NCBI GenBank assembly: GCA_022511065.1
Contig: JAFLSG010000009.1
Span: forward strand, 1-54,664
Direction: 5' to 3'
Source: Prevotella sp.
GTDB lineage: Bacteria > Bacteroidota > Bacteroidia > Bacteroidales > Bacteroidaceae
Length of the DNA stretch: 54,664 nucleotides
The notes under the pieces are model-generated. The model was not told the DNA's origin. It saw only the letters and a list, made by a program, of their open reading frames with translations, and made no database searches. Position 1 is the first letter of the stretch; each line of letters begins with the position of its first letter. This document shows positions 17,852-26,645 of the stretch, piece by piece. The translations under genes and the position numbers were made by a program.

Positions 17852-18180
17852 GCCACTTTGCCACATTTAAGTAGTTTCGGAGGTGTGGAACGGGGTGAGG
17901 CATGGGGTTTATAACATATAACAATTAACATTTAGGTCGTTTGCATTCATGCTTGGAGATAAAAAATTGTAAGATTAAATTTTATATTATTATATATATT
18001 ATAATATATATAATAATATAAGTATAATAATAGACTTTGCCAACCTTGACCCCGTCGGAATCGTTGGAAGGTGCTTAATGTTAAATGTTAATTGTTATAT
18101 GTTAATTTGGCATGATGACTGGCGGGAAGAAAATAGTTGGAAACCTTTATTGTGGCAAAGTGGCAATGTGGCAAAGTGGC
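17852..18180. repeat. Concentric inverted repeats
   Basis: Outer arms of 16 bp (GCCACTTTGCCACATT at 17852-17867; its exact reverse complement at 18165-18180). Middle arms of 23 bp, exact (17912-17934 with 18082-18104). Inside them is the 38-bp palindrome. The outer right arm also has a near-copy just before it, at about 18151-18166. The element could fold as one long hairpin in RNA or as a cruciform in DNA. No transposase lies nearby; a MITE-like remnant is possible but unproven. Confidence 0.8.
17983..18020. repeat. Perfect 38-bp AT-only palindrome
   Basis: Each half is 19 bases of A and T only, beginning TATATTATTATATATATTA at 17983; the second half (18002-18020) is its exact reverse complement with no loop. 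Such a sequence can extrude as a cruciform or act as an easily melted element. Confidence 0.9.
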
Positions 18181-18252
18181 GAAATGTTATTTTTTGCGAG
18201 AAAGTGTCTAAAATGAGCAAATAAAGGCATGAGAGTGTGAAAAATTATTCGT

Positions 18253-18260
18253 AACTTTGC
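18253..18260 (+). promoter_or_regulatory. -7 promoter box of the mannan operon
   Basis: TAACTTTG fits TAnnTTTG and lies 18 bases before the first possible ATG at 18279. No clear -33 TTTG is seen, which could mean that an activator is needed. Confidence 0.55.
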
Positions 18261-18278
18261 ACCCACAATCAGTACTGA

Positions 18279-19598
18279 ATGACAATGGAACGAAAGCTAA
18301 TCTTCATGACAATGAAACCGAGACTTATCCTCACGCTGCTGTTGGCGGCCTTCATGCTGCCCGTGGCGGGACAGTCTAAGTTTGTGACCGTTAAGGACGG
18401 ACATTTCGTCAAGGACGGGAAACCCTATTACTATGTGGGCACCAACTTCTGGTATGGTGCTATCCTCGGCTCGGAAGGGCAGGGGGGCGACCGCAAGCGT
18501 CTCAGAGAGGAGCTTGACCTGATGAAGTCGATGGGCATCGACAACTTGCGCATCCTCGTAGGCTCTGACGGTGAGCGGGGTGTGACCACGAAGGTGGAGC
18601 CGACGCTGCAAGTGGCACCGGGCGTGTATAACGACACTATCCTCGCAGGTCTTGACTACCTGTTGCAGGAGATGGGCAAGCGTGACATGGTTGCCGTGCT
18701 CTACCTGAACAACTCGTGGGAATGGAGCGGCGGCTACGGCTTCTATTTGCAGCACGCTGGGGCTGGCATCGCGCCGCGACCCAATGAGGACGGTTATCCG
18801 GCATTCATGAACTTTGTGGCGCAGTATGCGACGAATGAGAAGGCGCATCAGTTGTTCTACGACTATGTGCGCTTCATCCTCTCCCGCACCAACCGCTACA
18901 CGGGGCTGAAATACACGGAAGATCCCGCCATCATGTCGTGGCAGATAGGCAACGAGCCGAGAGCATTCTCCCGTCAGGCGCTGCCCGCCTTCGAGAAGTG
19001 GCTCGCAGAGGCATCGGCATTGATTCGCGAACTCGACCCGAACCACCTCGTGAGCATCGGCAGCGAGGGCGCATGGGGCTGCGAGGAGGATTACGACTGC
19101 TATGAGCGCATCTGCACGGACAAGAACGTGGATTACTGCAACATACACCTCTGGCCCTACAACTGGAGTTGGGCGCGCAAGGATCACCTGATTGAAGACC
19201 TTGGCAGGGCGAAGGCGAACACGAAGGACTACATAGACCGCCACCTCGCCATCTGCGCTCGTCTGAACAAACCGCTCGTGATGGAGGAGTTCGGTTATCC
19301 GCGCGATGACTTCAAGTTCAGTCTCGGCACGCCGACCACGGGGCGCGACGGATTCTACCAGTTCGTGTTCTCGCTCGTGGCTGACAATGCGGAGCAGGGT
19401 GGCTATTTCGCCGGCTGCAACTTCTGGGGATGGGGCGGCTTGGCTAAGCCGAAGCATGAGGAGCAATGGCAGGTGGGCGACGACTATACGGGCGACCCGG
19501 CACAGGAGCAGCAGGGGCTGAACTCGGTGTTTGCGGGCGACAAATCGACCCTTGAGGTCATCAAGTCGCAGGTGGAGAGGATGAACAAACTCAGATAA
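18279..19598 (+). CDS. GH5 endo-beta-1,4-mannanase (GH5_7-like)
   Basis: Secreted glycoside hydrolase of the cellulase fold, cutting beta-1,4-mannan backbones. The product has up to 439 residues, with signal peptide ending near PVAGQS. Family segments include DGKPYYYVGTNFWYGA, WQIGNEPR (acid/base Glu226) and KPLVMEEFGYP (nucleophile Glu337), numbered from the ATG at 18279. Internal ATGs at 18306 and 18312 (MKPRLILTLLLA) give a more normal signal peptide, so the true start may be 18312. First gene of a run with esterase, GH26, GH130, symporter and epimerase, which supports mannan rather than cellulose as substrate. Confidence 0.88.
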   Translation: MTMERKLIFMTMKPRLILTLLLAAFMLPVAGQSKFVTVKDGHFVKDGKPYYYVGTNFWYGAILGSEGQGGDRKRLREELDLMKSMGIDNLRILVGSDGERGVTTKVEPTLQVAPGVYNDTILAGLDYLLQEMGKRDMVAVLYLNNSWEWSGGYGFYLQHAGAGIAPRPNEDGYPAFMNFVAQYATNEKAHQLFYDYVRFILSRTNRYTGLKYTEDPAIMSWQIGNEPRAFSRQALPAFEKWLAEASALIRELDPNHLVSIGSEGAWGCEEDYDCYERICTDKNVDYCNIHLWPYNWSWARKDHLIEDLGRAKANTKDYIDRHLAICARLNKPLVMEEFGYPRDDFKFSLGTPTTGRDGFYQFVFSLVADNAEQGGYFAGCNFWGWGGLAKPKHEEQWQVGDDYTGDPAQEQQGLNSVFAGDKSTLEVIKSQVERMNKLR

Positions 19599-19616
19599 CC
19601 AAAAAACGGAGGCGAT

Positions 19617-20903
19617 ATGAAAAGACTACTGACCTTTTTCCTCTGCGTGGCGGCATACATGGGGCTGTCCGCGCAAATACGAGGCAACAACATTGTGGTA
19701 ACGGTGCAGCCCGACCATCAGGACTGGACTTACAAAAGTGGCGAGACTGCCCGTTTCGTGGTGAACGTGCTCAAGTCGGGTACGCTGCTCGACAACGTGA
19801 GCATCGACTATGCCGCTGGTCCTGAAATGTATCAGGACGTGAAGAAAAGCATGGTGCTGAAAGACGGTACGCTGAAACTGACGGGCAGCATGAAGACGCC
19901 CGGATTTTATCGCGTGGATGTGACCGCCCATGTTGGTGGGAAAGACTATAAGGGCGCGTGCGCCGTAGCATTTTCTCCCGAGCAGTTGCAGCCTACGACC
20001 GTGATGCCGAAAGACTTCAACGACTTCTGGCAGAATGCCATCAAGGAGGCGCGCAAGACTGACCTCGACCCGACGAAGCGGCTGTTGCCGGAGCGTTGCA
20101 CGAAGGATGTGAATGTATATGAGGTGTCGTTCCAGAACATGAGTCGCGGTAACCGCACATACGGCATCCTGACCGTGCCCGTGAAGGAAGGCAAATATCC
20201 CGCCTTGTTGCGCGTGCCGGGTGCAGGTGTTCGCCCCTACGGCGGTGATGTCTATACGGCATCGCAGGGTGCGGTGGTGCTTGAAATCGGCATCCACGGC
20301 GTGCCTGTCACAATGGAGCAGCGCATCTATGACAATCTCCAGAATGGTGCGCTGAGCGGCTACTGGAACTTCGGCATGGACAACCGCGATGAAAGTTATT
20401 ACAAGCACGTCATCCTCGGTTGCATCCGTGCGCTCGACTATATAGAGGAGTACACGCCGTGGAATGGAAAGGAACTTGGCGTGACGGGCTCGAGCCAAGG
20501 CGGATTTTTGACGCTTGCCACGGCAGGACTCGACCGCCGCATCACCTACTATGCTCCCGTCCATGCTGCCCTCTGCGACCATACGGCATCGCTGAAAGGC
20601 ATCGCTTGCGGCTGGCCTCACTATTTCTACTGGGACAAGGCTAAGCGTACGGAGAAGAACATCGAGACATCGCGCTACTATGACGGTGTGAACTTCGCCC
20701 GTCTCATCACCGATGCCCAGAAGGGATGGTTCTCTTTCGGCTACAACGATGATGTAGTACCCCCGACGACGACATGGGGCACTTACAACATCGTGACCGG
20801 TCCCAAGGAGATTTCGCCCTATCAGCAGACCGCCCATTTCTGGTATCAGGAGCAATGGGATGAGTGGGAAGAATGGCTGTTGAAGCAGATGAACCTGAGA
20901 TAA
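19617..20903 (+). CDS. Acetyl xylan esterase-type (CE7-like) carbohydrate acetyl esterase
   Basis: Secreted alpha/beta-hydrolase of 428 residues with signal peptide (ends GLSAQ). An N-terminal beta domain of about 120 residues precedes the AXE1/CE7-like catalytic domain. The catalytic triad is visible: Ser293 in GSSQGG, Asp378 in YNDDVVPPTTTW and His407 in TAHFW. CE7 enzymes remove acetyl groups from plant polysaccharides. Its place 18 bases after the mannanase gene and just before GH26 suggests acetylated mannan or galactoglucomannan as substrate; that is inferred from context. A cephalosporin-C-deacetylase-like activity on small acetylated sugars is also possible. Confidence 0.85.
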   Translation: MKRLLTFFLCVAAYMGLSAQIRGNNIVVTVQPDHQDWTYKSGETARFVVNVLKSGTLLDNVSIDYAAGPEMYQDVKKSMVLKDGTLKLTGSMKTPGFYRVDVTAHVGGKDYKGACAVAFSPEQLQPTTVMPKDFNDFWQNAIKEARKTDLDPTKRLLPERCTKDVNVYEVSFQNMSRGNRTYGILTVPVKEGKYPALLRVPGAGVRPYGGDVYTASQGAVVLEIGIHGVPVTMEQRIYDNLQNGALSGYWNFGMDNRDESYYKHVILGCIRALDYIEEYTPWNGKELGVTGSSQGGFLTLATAGLDRRITYYAPVHAALCDHTASLKGIACGWPHYFYWDKAKRTEKNIETSRYYDGVNFARLITDAQKGWFSFGYNDDVVPPTTTWGTYNIVTGPKEISPYQQTAHFWYQEQWDEWEEWLLKQMNLR

Positions 20904-20930
20904 GACAAACTACTTACAACCAACAAGAAT

Positions 20931-22007
20931 ATGAAAATGAAGAAAGTATTGACAATGGCATTGGCAGCCGTGGCATTTGCGGCATGCACAAGCAAGCAGA
21001 CAGGGCCGAACAATGAGGTGGCTCAGCAGTTGATAGATCGTCTCTTCGCGCTCCGCGAGAAGGGTATCATGTTCGGGCATCAGGATGACCCGATGTATGG
21101 ACTGACATGGGAGTATGAGGATAACCGCAGCGACGTGAAGGATGTGTGCGGTGACTATCCCGCCGTGATGGGATTTGAACTGGGTGGCATCGAGATGGGC
21201 GACGAGAAGAGCCTTGACAGCGTACCCTTCACCCGCATCACCAAAGAAGTGATTAACCATCACAAGCGTGGCGGCATCATTACCCTGAGCTGGCATCCGC
21301 GCAATCCGCTGACGGGTGACACGGCATGGGATGTATCAGACACCACGGTGGTAAAGAGCATCCTGCCCGGTGGCTCTCAGCACGAGAAGTTCCAGACATG
21401 GATGCAGCGCATGAGCGACTTCCTCGCCACGCTGAAGACGGAAGATGGTCAGCCGATACCTATCATCTACCGCCCTTGGCATGAGAATACAGGCTCGTGG
21501 TTCTGGTGGGGTGAGCGTCTTTGCACGGCAGAGGAGTACAAGGCTTTGTGGAACATGCTGCAGGACAAGTTGATTGCTGACGGCTTCAACAACCTCGTGT
21601 GGGCATATTCTCCCGGCATGGCTGCCGACCTGACGGAAGAAAAATATCTTGAGCGCTATCCGGGCAATGAGCGCATTGACTTGGTGGGCATCGACGGCTA
21701 CCAGTGGGGCGACAAGGAGGCTTTTCAACTGCAGCTTGCCCAGAATCTTGAGATGCTGACCAAGTTTGCTGAGAAGAACGGCAAGATTGCAGCCCTCACC
21801 GAGTGCGGACTGAAGAATCTCACGGACTCCACTTGGTGGACCTCAACGCTGAAACCCGTTGTAGATGAGTATCCCATCAGCTATTTCCTCGTGTGGCGCA
21901 ACGACAAGAATGAGTGGTTCGGTCCCTCGCCTGAGAAGCCCGACGCCCCTTATTTCCGCGAGTATTATGATGCGGAGAACTCATTGTTCCTAAAGGATAT
22001 ACAGTAA
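20931..22007 (+). CDS. GH26 beta-mannanase lipoprotein (mannobiose-forming, ManA-like)
   Basis: Lipoprotein of 358 residues (lipobox with Cys19 in AFAAC), so held on a membrane surface. GH26 landmarks are FGHQDDPMYGLTW, YRPWHENTGSWFWWG with acid/base Glu185, and ALTECGL with nucleophile Glu291. In B. fragilis a GH26 enzyme at the same place in the same gene order releases mannobiose from mannan. The order here (GH26, GH130, symporter, epimerase) is identical, so the same role is likely: producing beta-1,4-mannobiose for the symporter encoded two genes on. Confidence 0.9.
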   Translation: MKMKKVLTMALAAVAFAACTSKQTGPNNEVAQQLIDRLFALREKGIMFGHQDDPMYGLTWEYEDNRSDVKDVCGDYPAVMGFELGGIEMGDEKSLDSVPFTRITKEVINHHKRGGIITLSWHPRNPLTGDTAWDVSDTTVVKSILPGGSQHEKFQTWMQRMSDFLATLKTEDGQPIPIIYRPWHENTGSWFWWGERLCTAEEYKALWNMLQDKLIADGFNNLVWAYSPGMAADLTEEKYLERYPGNERIDLVGIDGYQWGDKEAFQLQLAQNLEMLTKFAEKNGKIAALTECGLKNLTDSTWWTSTLKPVVDEYPISYFLVWRNDKNEWFGPSPEKPDAPYFREYYDAENSLFLKDIQ

Positions 22008-22036
22008 TAATACCTAAATACACTCTGAATAGAATT

Positions 22037-23206
22037 ATGTCAGATTTCACAGAACAACTGAAAGCTCTTCGTGCACGTCATGAAGAGCTTCTAAGCCGTA
22101 AGAACGAACCCGTGGAGGGTGGTAACGGCATTTATGAGAAGTACAAGAACCCCGTGGTGACCGCCGCGCATATCCCCCTTGAGTGGAAGTATGACTTCTG
22201 TGAGGAGGATAATCCGTATCTGATGCAGCGCATCATGTGCAACGCCGCTATGAACTCAGGTGCCATCAAGTGGCAGGGCAAGTATGTGCTTGTGGTGCGC
22301 GTGGAAGGAGCCGACCGCAAGTCGTTTTTCGCCGTGGCAGAGTCGCCAAACGGCATAGACAACTTCCGCTTTTGGGAGGAGCCAATTACGATGCCCGACG
22401 ATGTGATTCCCGCCACCAATATCTACGATATGCGTGTCACGGCGCATGAGGACGGGTGGATTTATGGTGTGTTCTGTGCTGAGCGCCATGACGATACGCA
22501 GCCGGGCAACCTTAGTGCCGCCACGGCTACGGCTGGCATCGCCCGCACGAAAGACCTGAAGACATGGGAGCGTCTGCCGGACTTGAAGACCAAGTCTCAG
22601 CAGCGCAACGTGGTGTTGCACCCCGAGTTTGTTGATGGCAAATATGCATTCTATACCCGTCCGCAGGATGGATTCATCGATACCGGTTCGGGTGGTGGCA
22701 TCGGATGGGCACTCGTGGATGATATTACCCACGCAGAGGTGAAAGAGGAGAAAATCATCAATGCCCGCCACTATCATACGATAACCGAGGTGAAGAACGG
22801 TGAGGGTCCGCACCCCATCAAGACCCCAAAGGGATGGCTTCACTTGGCGCACGGCGTGCGTGCCACGGCTGACGGTCTTCGCTATGTGCTGTATATGTAT
22901 ATGACGGCACTTGACGACCCCACCCGTGTGACGGCATGCCCCGGTGGTTATTTCCTTGTTCCTGAAGGTTATGAGTATCTCGGCGATGTGATGAACGTGG
23001 CATTCTCCAATGGATGGATAGCCGACGAGGATGGCAAGGTGTTCATCTATTACGCCACCGCCGACACGCGGATGCACGTGGCAACATCGACCATTGATAA
23101 GCTTATCGACTATTGTATGAATACGCCGGAGGACGGACTTACGACTTCGGCATCAGTGGAGACCATCAAGCGGCTGATTGCAAAGAACAAGAACCATAAA
23201 GCATAA
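22037..23206 (+). CDS. GH130 4-O-beta-D-mannosyl-D-glucose phosphorylase
   Basis: Cytoplasmic phosphorylase of 389 residues with no signal peptide. GH130 enzymes split mannosyl-glucose with phosphate into mannose 1-phosphate and glucose, saving one ATP. Visible family features are NPVVTAAHIP at the N-terminus, MNSGAIKWQGKYVLVVRVEG, the IYDMRVTAHEDG segment holding the catalytic Asp, TGSGGGIGWALVDD, and HTITEVKNGEGPHPIKT. The pairing with an AGE-family epimerase (24656) and a symporter (23226) matches the B. fragilis mannobiose pathway and points to subfamily GH130_1 rather than the mannan-oligosaccharide type. Confidence 0.9.
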   Translation: MSDFTEQLKALRARHEELLSRKNEPVEGGNGIYEKYKNPVVTAAHIPLEWKYDFCEEDNPYLMQRIMCNAAMNSGAIKWQGKYVLVVRVEGADRKSFFAVAESPNGIDNFRFWEEPITMPDDVIPATNIYDMRVTAHEDGWIYGVFCAERHDDTQPGNLSAATATAGIARTKDLKTWERLPDLKTKSQQRNVVLHPEFVDGKYAFYTRPQDGFIDTGSGGGIGWALVDDITHAEVKEEKIINARHYHTITEVKNGEGPHPIKTPKGWLHLAHGVRATADGLRYVLYMYMTALDDPTRVTACPGGYFLVPEGYEYLGDVMNVAFSNGWIADEDGKVFIYYATADTRMHVATSTIDKLIDYCMNTPEDGLTTSASVETIKRLIAKNKNHKA

Positions 23207-23225
23207 AGAATAATCATAAAGAATC

Positions 23226-24620
23226 ATGGCAAAGACTAAGTTAATCGAAAAGATTGGTTACGGTTTCGGCGATATGTCGTCGTCGATGTTCTGGAAGATA
23301 TTCTCTTACTATCTCCCGTTCTTTTATTCCAACATCTTTGGGCTGAACCTCGTGGATGCGGGCGTGCTTGTGCTCGTCACCCGTATTTGGGATGCCGTGT
23401 CAGACCCAATGATGGGTATCATGGCAGACCGCACGAACACAAAGTGGGGCAAGTATCGTCCTTATCTGCTTTGGGTGGCCCCGTTCTTCTCCATCTGCGG
23501 CATTTTATTGTTCACGACACCCGATTGGGATTATGGTGCCAAGCTCATCTGGGCTTACATCACCTATATTATGATGATGACCGTCTATACCGCCATCAAC
23601 GTGCCTTACGGCGCAATGCTTGGTGTGATGACGGATGACTCGAATGAGAAGACTGTGTTCTCTTCGTTCCGTATGTTCTTCGCCTATGGCGGTTCGTTCA
23701 TCTCCCTCTTCCTCTGGGAACCCCTTACGGACTTGATGGGCGGCTACGACACGAAGGGTGGTTGGTTCTGGGCAATGGTGACCATATCTTCGGCCTGCTT
23801 CGTGATGTTCATCCTCTGCTTCCTGCTGACGCGTGAGCATCTGAAGACCGTTTCCACCGTGAGTGTGGGCAGCGACTTCAGAGCTTTGCTCTCCAATAAT
23901 CCGTGGTGGTTGCTGATGGGTGCTGCCCTGTGCTTCAATCTGTTCAATACCGTGCGCGGTGCAACGGTGGCATATTTCTTTCAAGACATCATTGGGCCTG
24001 AGGTCAGTCTTGCCTTCTTTGGCATCGTGTTCATGTTTTATGCCGGATTGTTCCTTGGTATTGGTGAGGTAAGTAATATGGCAGGTGTGGCCATCACGGT
24101 GCCAGTGGCAAAGATGCTGGGTAAAAAGACCACTTTTGTCATCGTAAATGCCCTCCTTGTGCTGTTAAGTGTGCTGTTCTTCTTTATCCCCTGCACGCCG
24201 ACTGGCTTCTGGATGATGCTGATAGCGCAGATTATCATCTCTGTCCTCACGGGTATCATGTCGCCGTTGGTGTGGAGTATGTATGCCGATGTGAGTGACT
24301 ATGCTGAGTTGGAGTTCCATACTGCCTCTACGGGCTTGATATTCTCAAGTTCGTCAATGGCGCAGAAGTTTGGTGGTGCCATTGGTGGTGCTGCCGTGCT
24401 TTGGCTGCTCTCCGGCTTCGGTTATATCACGGATGCTGAGCAACTCAAGGCAGGTGCGGTTCAGCCGGAGGCAGCCATCACTTGCCTGCGTTGGCTGATG
24501 AGTTTCATCCCTGCCATCGTGGCGTTGATTTCCATGTGCATTGTGTGGTTCTATCCTTTGACAACCAGCCGTATCAAGGAGATTGACAGGGCATTGAAGG
24601 AGATTCGCCGGACGGAGTAA
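23226..24620 (+). CDS. GPH-family sugar:cation symporter, probable beta-mannobiose transporter
   Basis: Inner-membrane transporter of 464 residues with about twelve membrane segments and no signal peptide. The glycoside-pentoside-hexuronide (MelB-like) signature is clear: EKIGYGFGDMSSSMFWKIFS at the start, DAVSDPMMGIMADRTNTKWGKYRPYLLW, and INVPYGAMLGVMTDD. Members couple sugar entry to Na+ or H+. Its place between the GH130 and epimerase genes equals that of the Na+/mannobiose symporter of B. fragilis. Na+ coupling would suit a genome with NQR, but the coupling ion cannot be read from the sequence. Confidence 0.88.
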   Translation: MAKTKLIEKIGYGFGDMSSSMFWKIFSYYLPFFYSNIFGLNLVDAGVLVLVTRIWDAVSDPMMGIMADRTNTKWGKYRPYLLWVAPFFSICGILLFTTPDWDYGAKLIWAYITYIMMMTVYTAINVPYGAMLGVMTDDSNEKTVFSSFRMFFAYGGSFISLFLWEPLTDLMGGYDTKGGWFWAMVTISSACFVMFILCFLLTREHLKTVSTVSVGSDFRALLSNNPWWLLMGAALCFNLFNTVRGATVAYFFQDIIGPEVSLAFFGIVFMFYAGLFLGIGEVSNMAGVAITVPVAKMLGKKTTFVIVNALLVLLSVLFFFIPCTPTGFWMMLIAQIIISVLTGIMSPLVWSMYADVSDYAELEFHTASTGLIFSSSSMAQKFGGAIGGAAVLWLLSGFGYITDAEQLKAGAVQPEAAITCLRWLMSFIPAIVALISMCIVWFYPLTTSRIKEIDRALKEIRRTE

Positions 24621-24655
24621 GAAAATAAAAGTTATTTGTTCGATAGGATAGAAGA

Positions 24656-25861
24656 ATGAGTATCGAAACATTGAAACATGAAATGCAGGATGTTGTCCAG
24701 AACAACATCCTGCGCTTTTGGCTTGACAAAATGATAGACCATGAGAATGGTGGTTTCTATGGGCGGATTGACGGGCATGAGGTGCTGCATCCTGAAAGTC
24801 CGAAGGGTGCTATCCTCAACGCTCGCATCCTCTGGTCGTTCTCTGCCGCCTATCGCGTGTTGGGCAACCCTGAATATTTGGAGGCTGCCACACGTGCCAA
24901 GCAATACATCATCGACCATTTCATCGATAAGGAGTTTGATGGTGTCTATTGGAGTGTGGACAGCAAAGGGAATCCTCTCGACACCAAGAAGCAGTTTTAT
25001 GCCATCGGTTTCGTCATCTATGGTATGTCCGAATATGCCCGTGCCACGAGAGATGAGGAGGCACTGAAGTATGCTATTCAACTCTATCAGTGCATCGAGG
25101 CGCATGCCTTTGATGCCGAGTATAATGGCTACATTGAGGCATGTACCCGTGAGTGGGGCGAGATTGCCGATATGCGTCTCTCAGAATTTGATGCCAATTT
25201 CCCCAAGTCACAGAACACGCATCTTCATATCATTGAGCCATATACAAACCTCTACCGCTGCCTGAAGGAGCTGAACAGGACAAATGATGCCCCTGAACTC
25301 CAATCTCGTTTGCGGAATCTCATCGGCATCTTCACCGACAAGATTTTGAATCAAGATACTCATCACCTTGATTTGTTCTTTGAGAACGATTGGACACGTG
25401 GGGCTGGCCATTTGGAGAGCTACGGGCACGATATCGAGTGCTCGTGGCTGTTGCACGAAGCTGCCCTCGTATTGGGTGATGCCGATGTGTTGCGAAAAGT
25501 TGAACCAATCGTGCAGATGGTTGCCGAGGCTTCTGCTAAAGGACTCAATCCCGATGGTTCCATGATTCACGAGGCCAATCTTGATACGGGTCATAAGGAT
25601 GCTGACCTCCATTGGTGGGTGCAGGCAGAGAATGTGGTGGGCTGGTATAATATCTATCAGCATTTCGGCGATGAATCCGCCCTTGAAAAAGCCCTTCGTT
25701 GTTGGGAATACATCAAGCAATATCTGATTGACTATGAGCATGGCGAGTGGCATTGGAGTCGCCGCCCCGATGGTTCACTCAATCTTGATGACGATAAGGC
25801 TGGTTTCTGGAAATGCCCCTATCATAACAGCCGTATGTGCCTTGAAATCATAGAGCGTTGA
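24656..25861 (+). CDS. Mannobiose (cellobiose) 2-epimerase, AGE family
   Basis: Cytoplasmic epimerase of 401 residues with the (alpha/alpha)6 barrel of the N-acylglucosamine 2-epimerase family. It turns beta-1,4-mannobiose into mannosyl-glucose, the substrate of the GH130 enzyme upstream. Visible landmarks are [55 protein letters not shown] and [15 protein letters not shown], which carry the conserved catalytic histidines and arginine. Its stop codon TGA (25859-25861) overlaps the TTG start of truA, so the two are linked. Confidence 0.92.
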   Translation: MSIETLKHEMQDVVQNNILRFWLDKMIDHENGGFYGRIDGHEVLHPESPKGAILNARILWSFSAAYRVLGNPEYLEAATRAKQYIIDHFIDKEFDGVYWSVDSKGNPLDTKKQFYAIGFVIYGMSEYARATRDEEALKYAIQLYQCIEAHAFDAEYNGYIEACTREWGEIADMRLSEFDANFPKSQNTHLHIIEPYTNLYRCLKELNRTNDAPELQSRLRNLIGIFTDKILNQDTHHLDLFFENDWTRGAGHLESYGHDIECSWLLHEAALVLGDADVLRKVEPIVQMVAEASAKGLNPDGSMIHEANLDTGHKDADLHWWVQAENVVGWYNIYQHFGDESALEKALRCWEYIKQYLIDYEHGEWHWSRRPDGSLNLDDDKAGFWKCPYHNSRMCLEIIER

Positions 25862-26586
25862 GATATTTTATTACTTTTAGCTACGACGGGACGCGGTATC
25901 ATGGGTGGCAGATACAGCCGAACGGCATTTCCGTGCAAGGAGAGTTGCAACGGGCGCTTTCCACATTGCTGCGCGAGGAGATAAGCGTGACGGGGGCGGG
26001 GAGAACCGATGCGGGCGTGCATGCGAGGATGATGGTGGCGCATTTTGATATCGGGCGTGAAGTGGATACAAGGCAGTTGGCGTATAAACTCAACAGGCTT
26101 TTGCCGCAAGACATTGCCGTGCAAAAAGTGGAGCAGGTGAGTGCTGACCTCCACGCACGCTTTTCTGCCACGCTCCGCACCTATCATTATTATATACACA
26201 CGCGCAAGAATCCTTTCCTGCGGGCATATAGTTGTGAGTTGCGCTATCCGTTGGATTTCAAGATGATGAACGAGGCGGCTAAGGTATTGATGGAGTATGA
26301 GGATTTCGGTGCGTTCTGCAAGAGCCATTCCGATGTACGCACGACACTCTGCCGGGTAACTGCTGCGGAATGGTATCAGATTTCGGAGGACTCATGGTAT
26401 TTCGAGATATCTGCCAACCGCTTCTTGCGGAACATGGTGCGTGCGGTGGTTGGCACGTTGATTGACGTAGGGCGTGGGCGACTGACGATAGAGGAGTTTC
26501 GGAGAGTGATAGAAGGCAAGCGGCGTACGGAGGCCGGTGATTCGATGCCGGGAAACGCGCTGTTTTTGGAGAAGGTTGCCTATTAA
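25858..26586 (+). CDS. truA: tRNA pseudouridine(38-40) synthase TruA, TTG start
   Basis: Modifies uridines 38-40 in the anticodon arm of tRNAs. The 242-residue product begins [21 protein letters not shown] and has the catalytic [11 protein letters not shown] with Asp, [21 protein letters not shown] and [14 protein letters not shown]. The only plausible start is TTG at 25858: an in-frame stop lies at 25843-25845 and no ATG or GTG lies between. That TTG overlaps the epimerase stop as TTGA, so translation is probably coupled to the mannan operon. Function is unrelated to mannan. Confidence 0.93.
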   Translation: MRYFITFSYDGTRYHGWQIQPNGISVQGELQRALSTLLREEISVTGAGRTDAGVHARMMVAHFDIGREVDTRQLAYKLNRLLPQDIAVQKVEQVSADLHARFSATLRTYHYYIHTRKNPFLRAYSCELRYPLDFKMMNEAAKVLMEYEDFGAFCKSHSDVRTTLCRVTAAEWYQISEDSWYFEISANRFLRNMVRAVVGTLIDVGRGRLTIEEFRRVIEGKRRTEAGDSMPGNALFLEKVAY

Positions 26587-26645
26587 GGGTAGCGGTTAAT
26601 GATTGTTTTGAAAAGGATTTACAAGTTTTTCAGGAGACATAGATT

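Larger units (their letters stand above)
17803..18278 (+). other. 476-base non-coding spacer with nested inverted repeats
   Basis: No credible gene is present. The middle holds three inverted repeats of nearly common centre (17852-17867/18165-18180, 17912-17934/18082-18104, and a perfect palindrome 17983-18020). The right end has a -7 promoter box for the mannan operon (18253-18260). The rest, 17803-17850 and 18181-18250, shows nothing recognisable. Confidence 0.8.

Noticed and set aside
18297..20855. Two frames of about 400 codons on the minus strand opposite the GH5 and esterase genes
   Set aside because: Both are shadows of genes with intact catalytic residues; no independent evidence.
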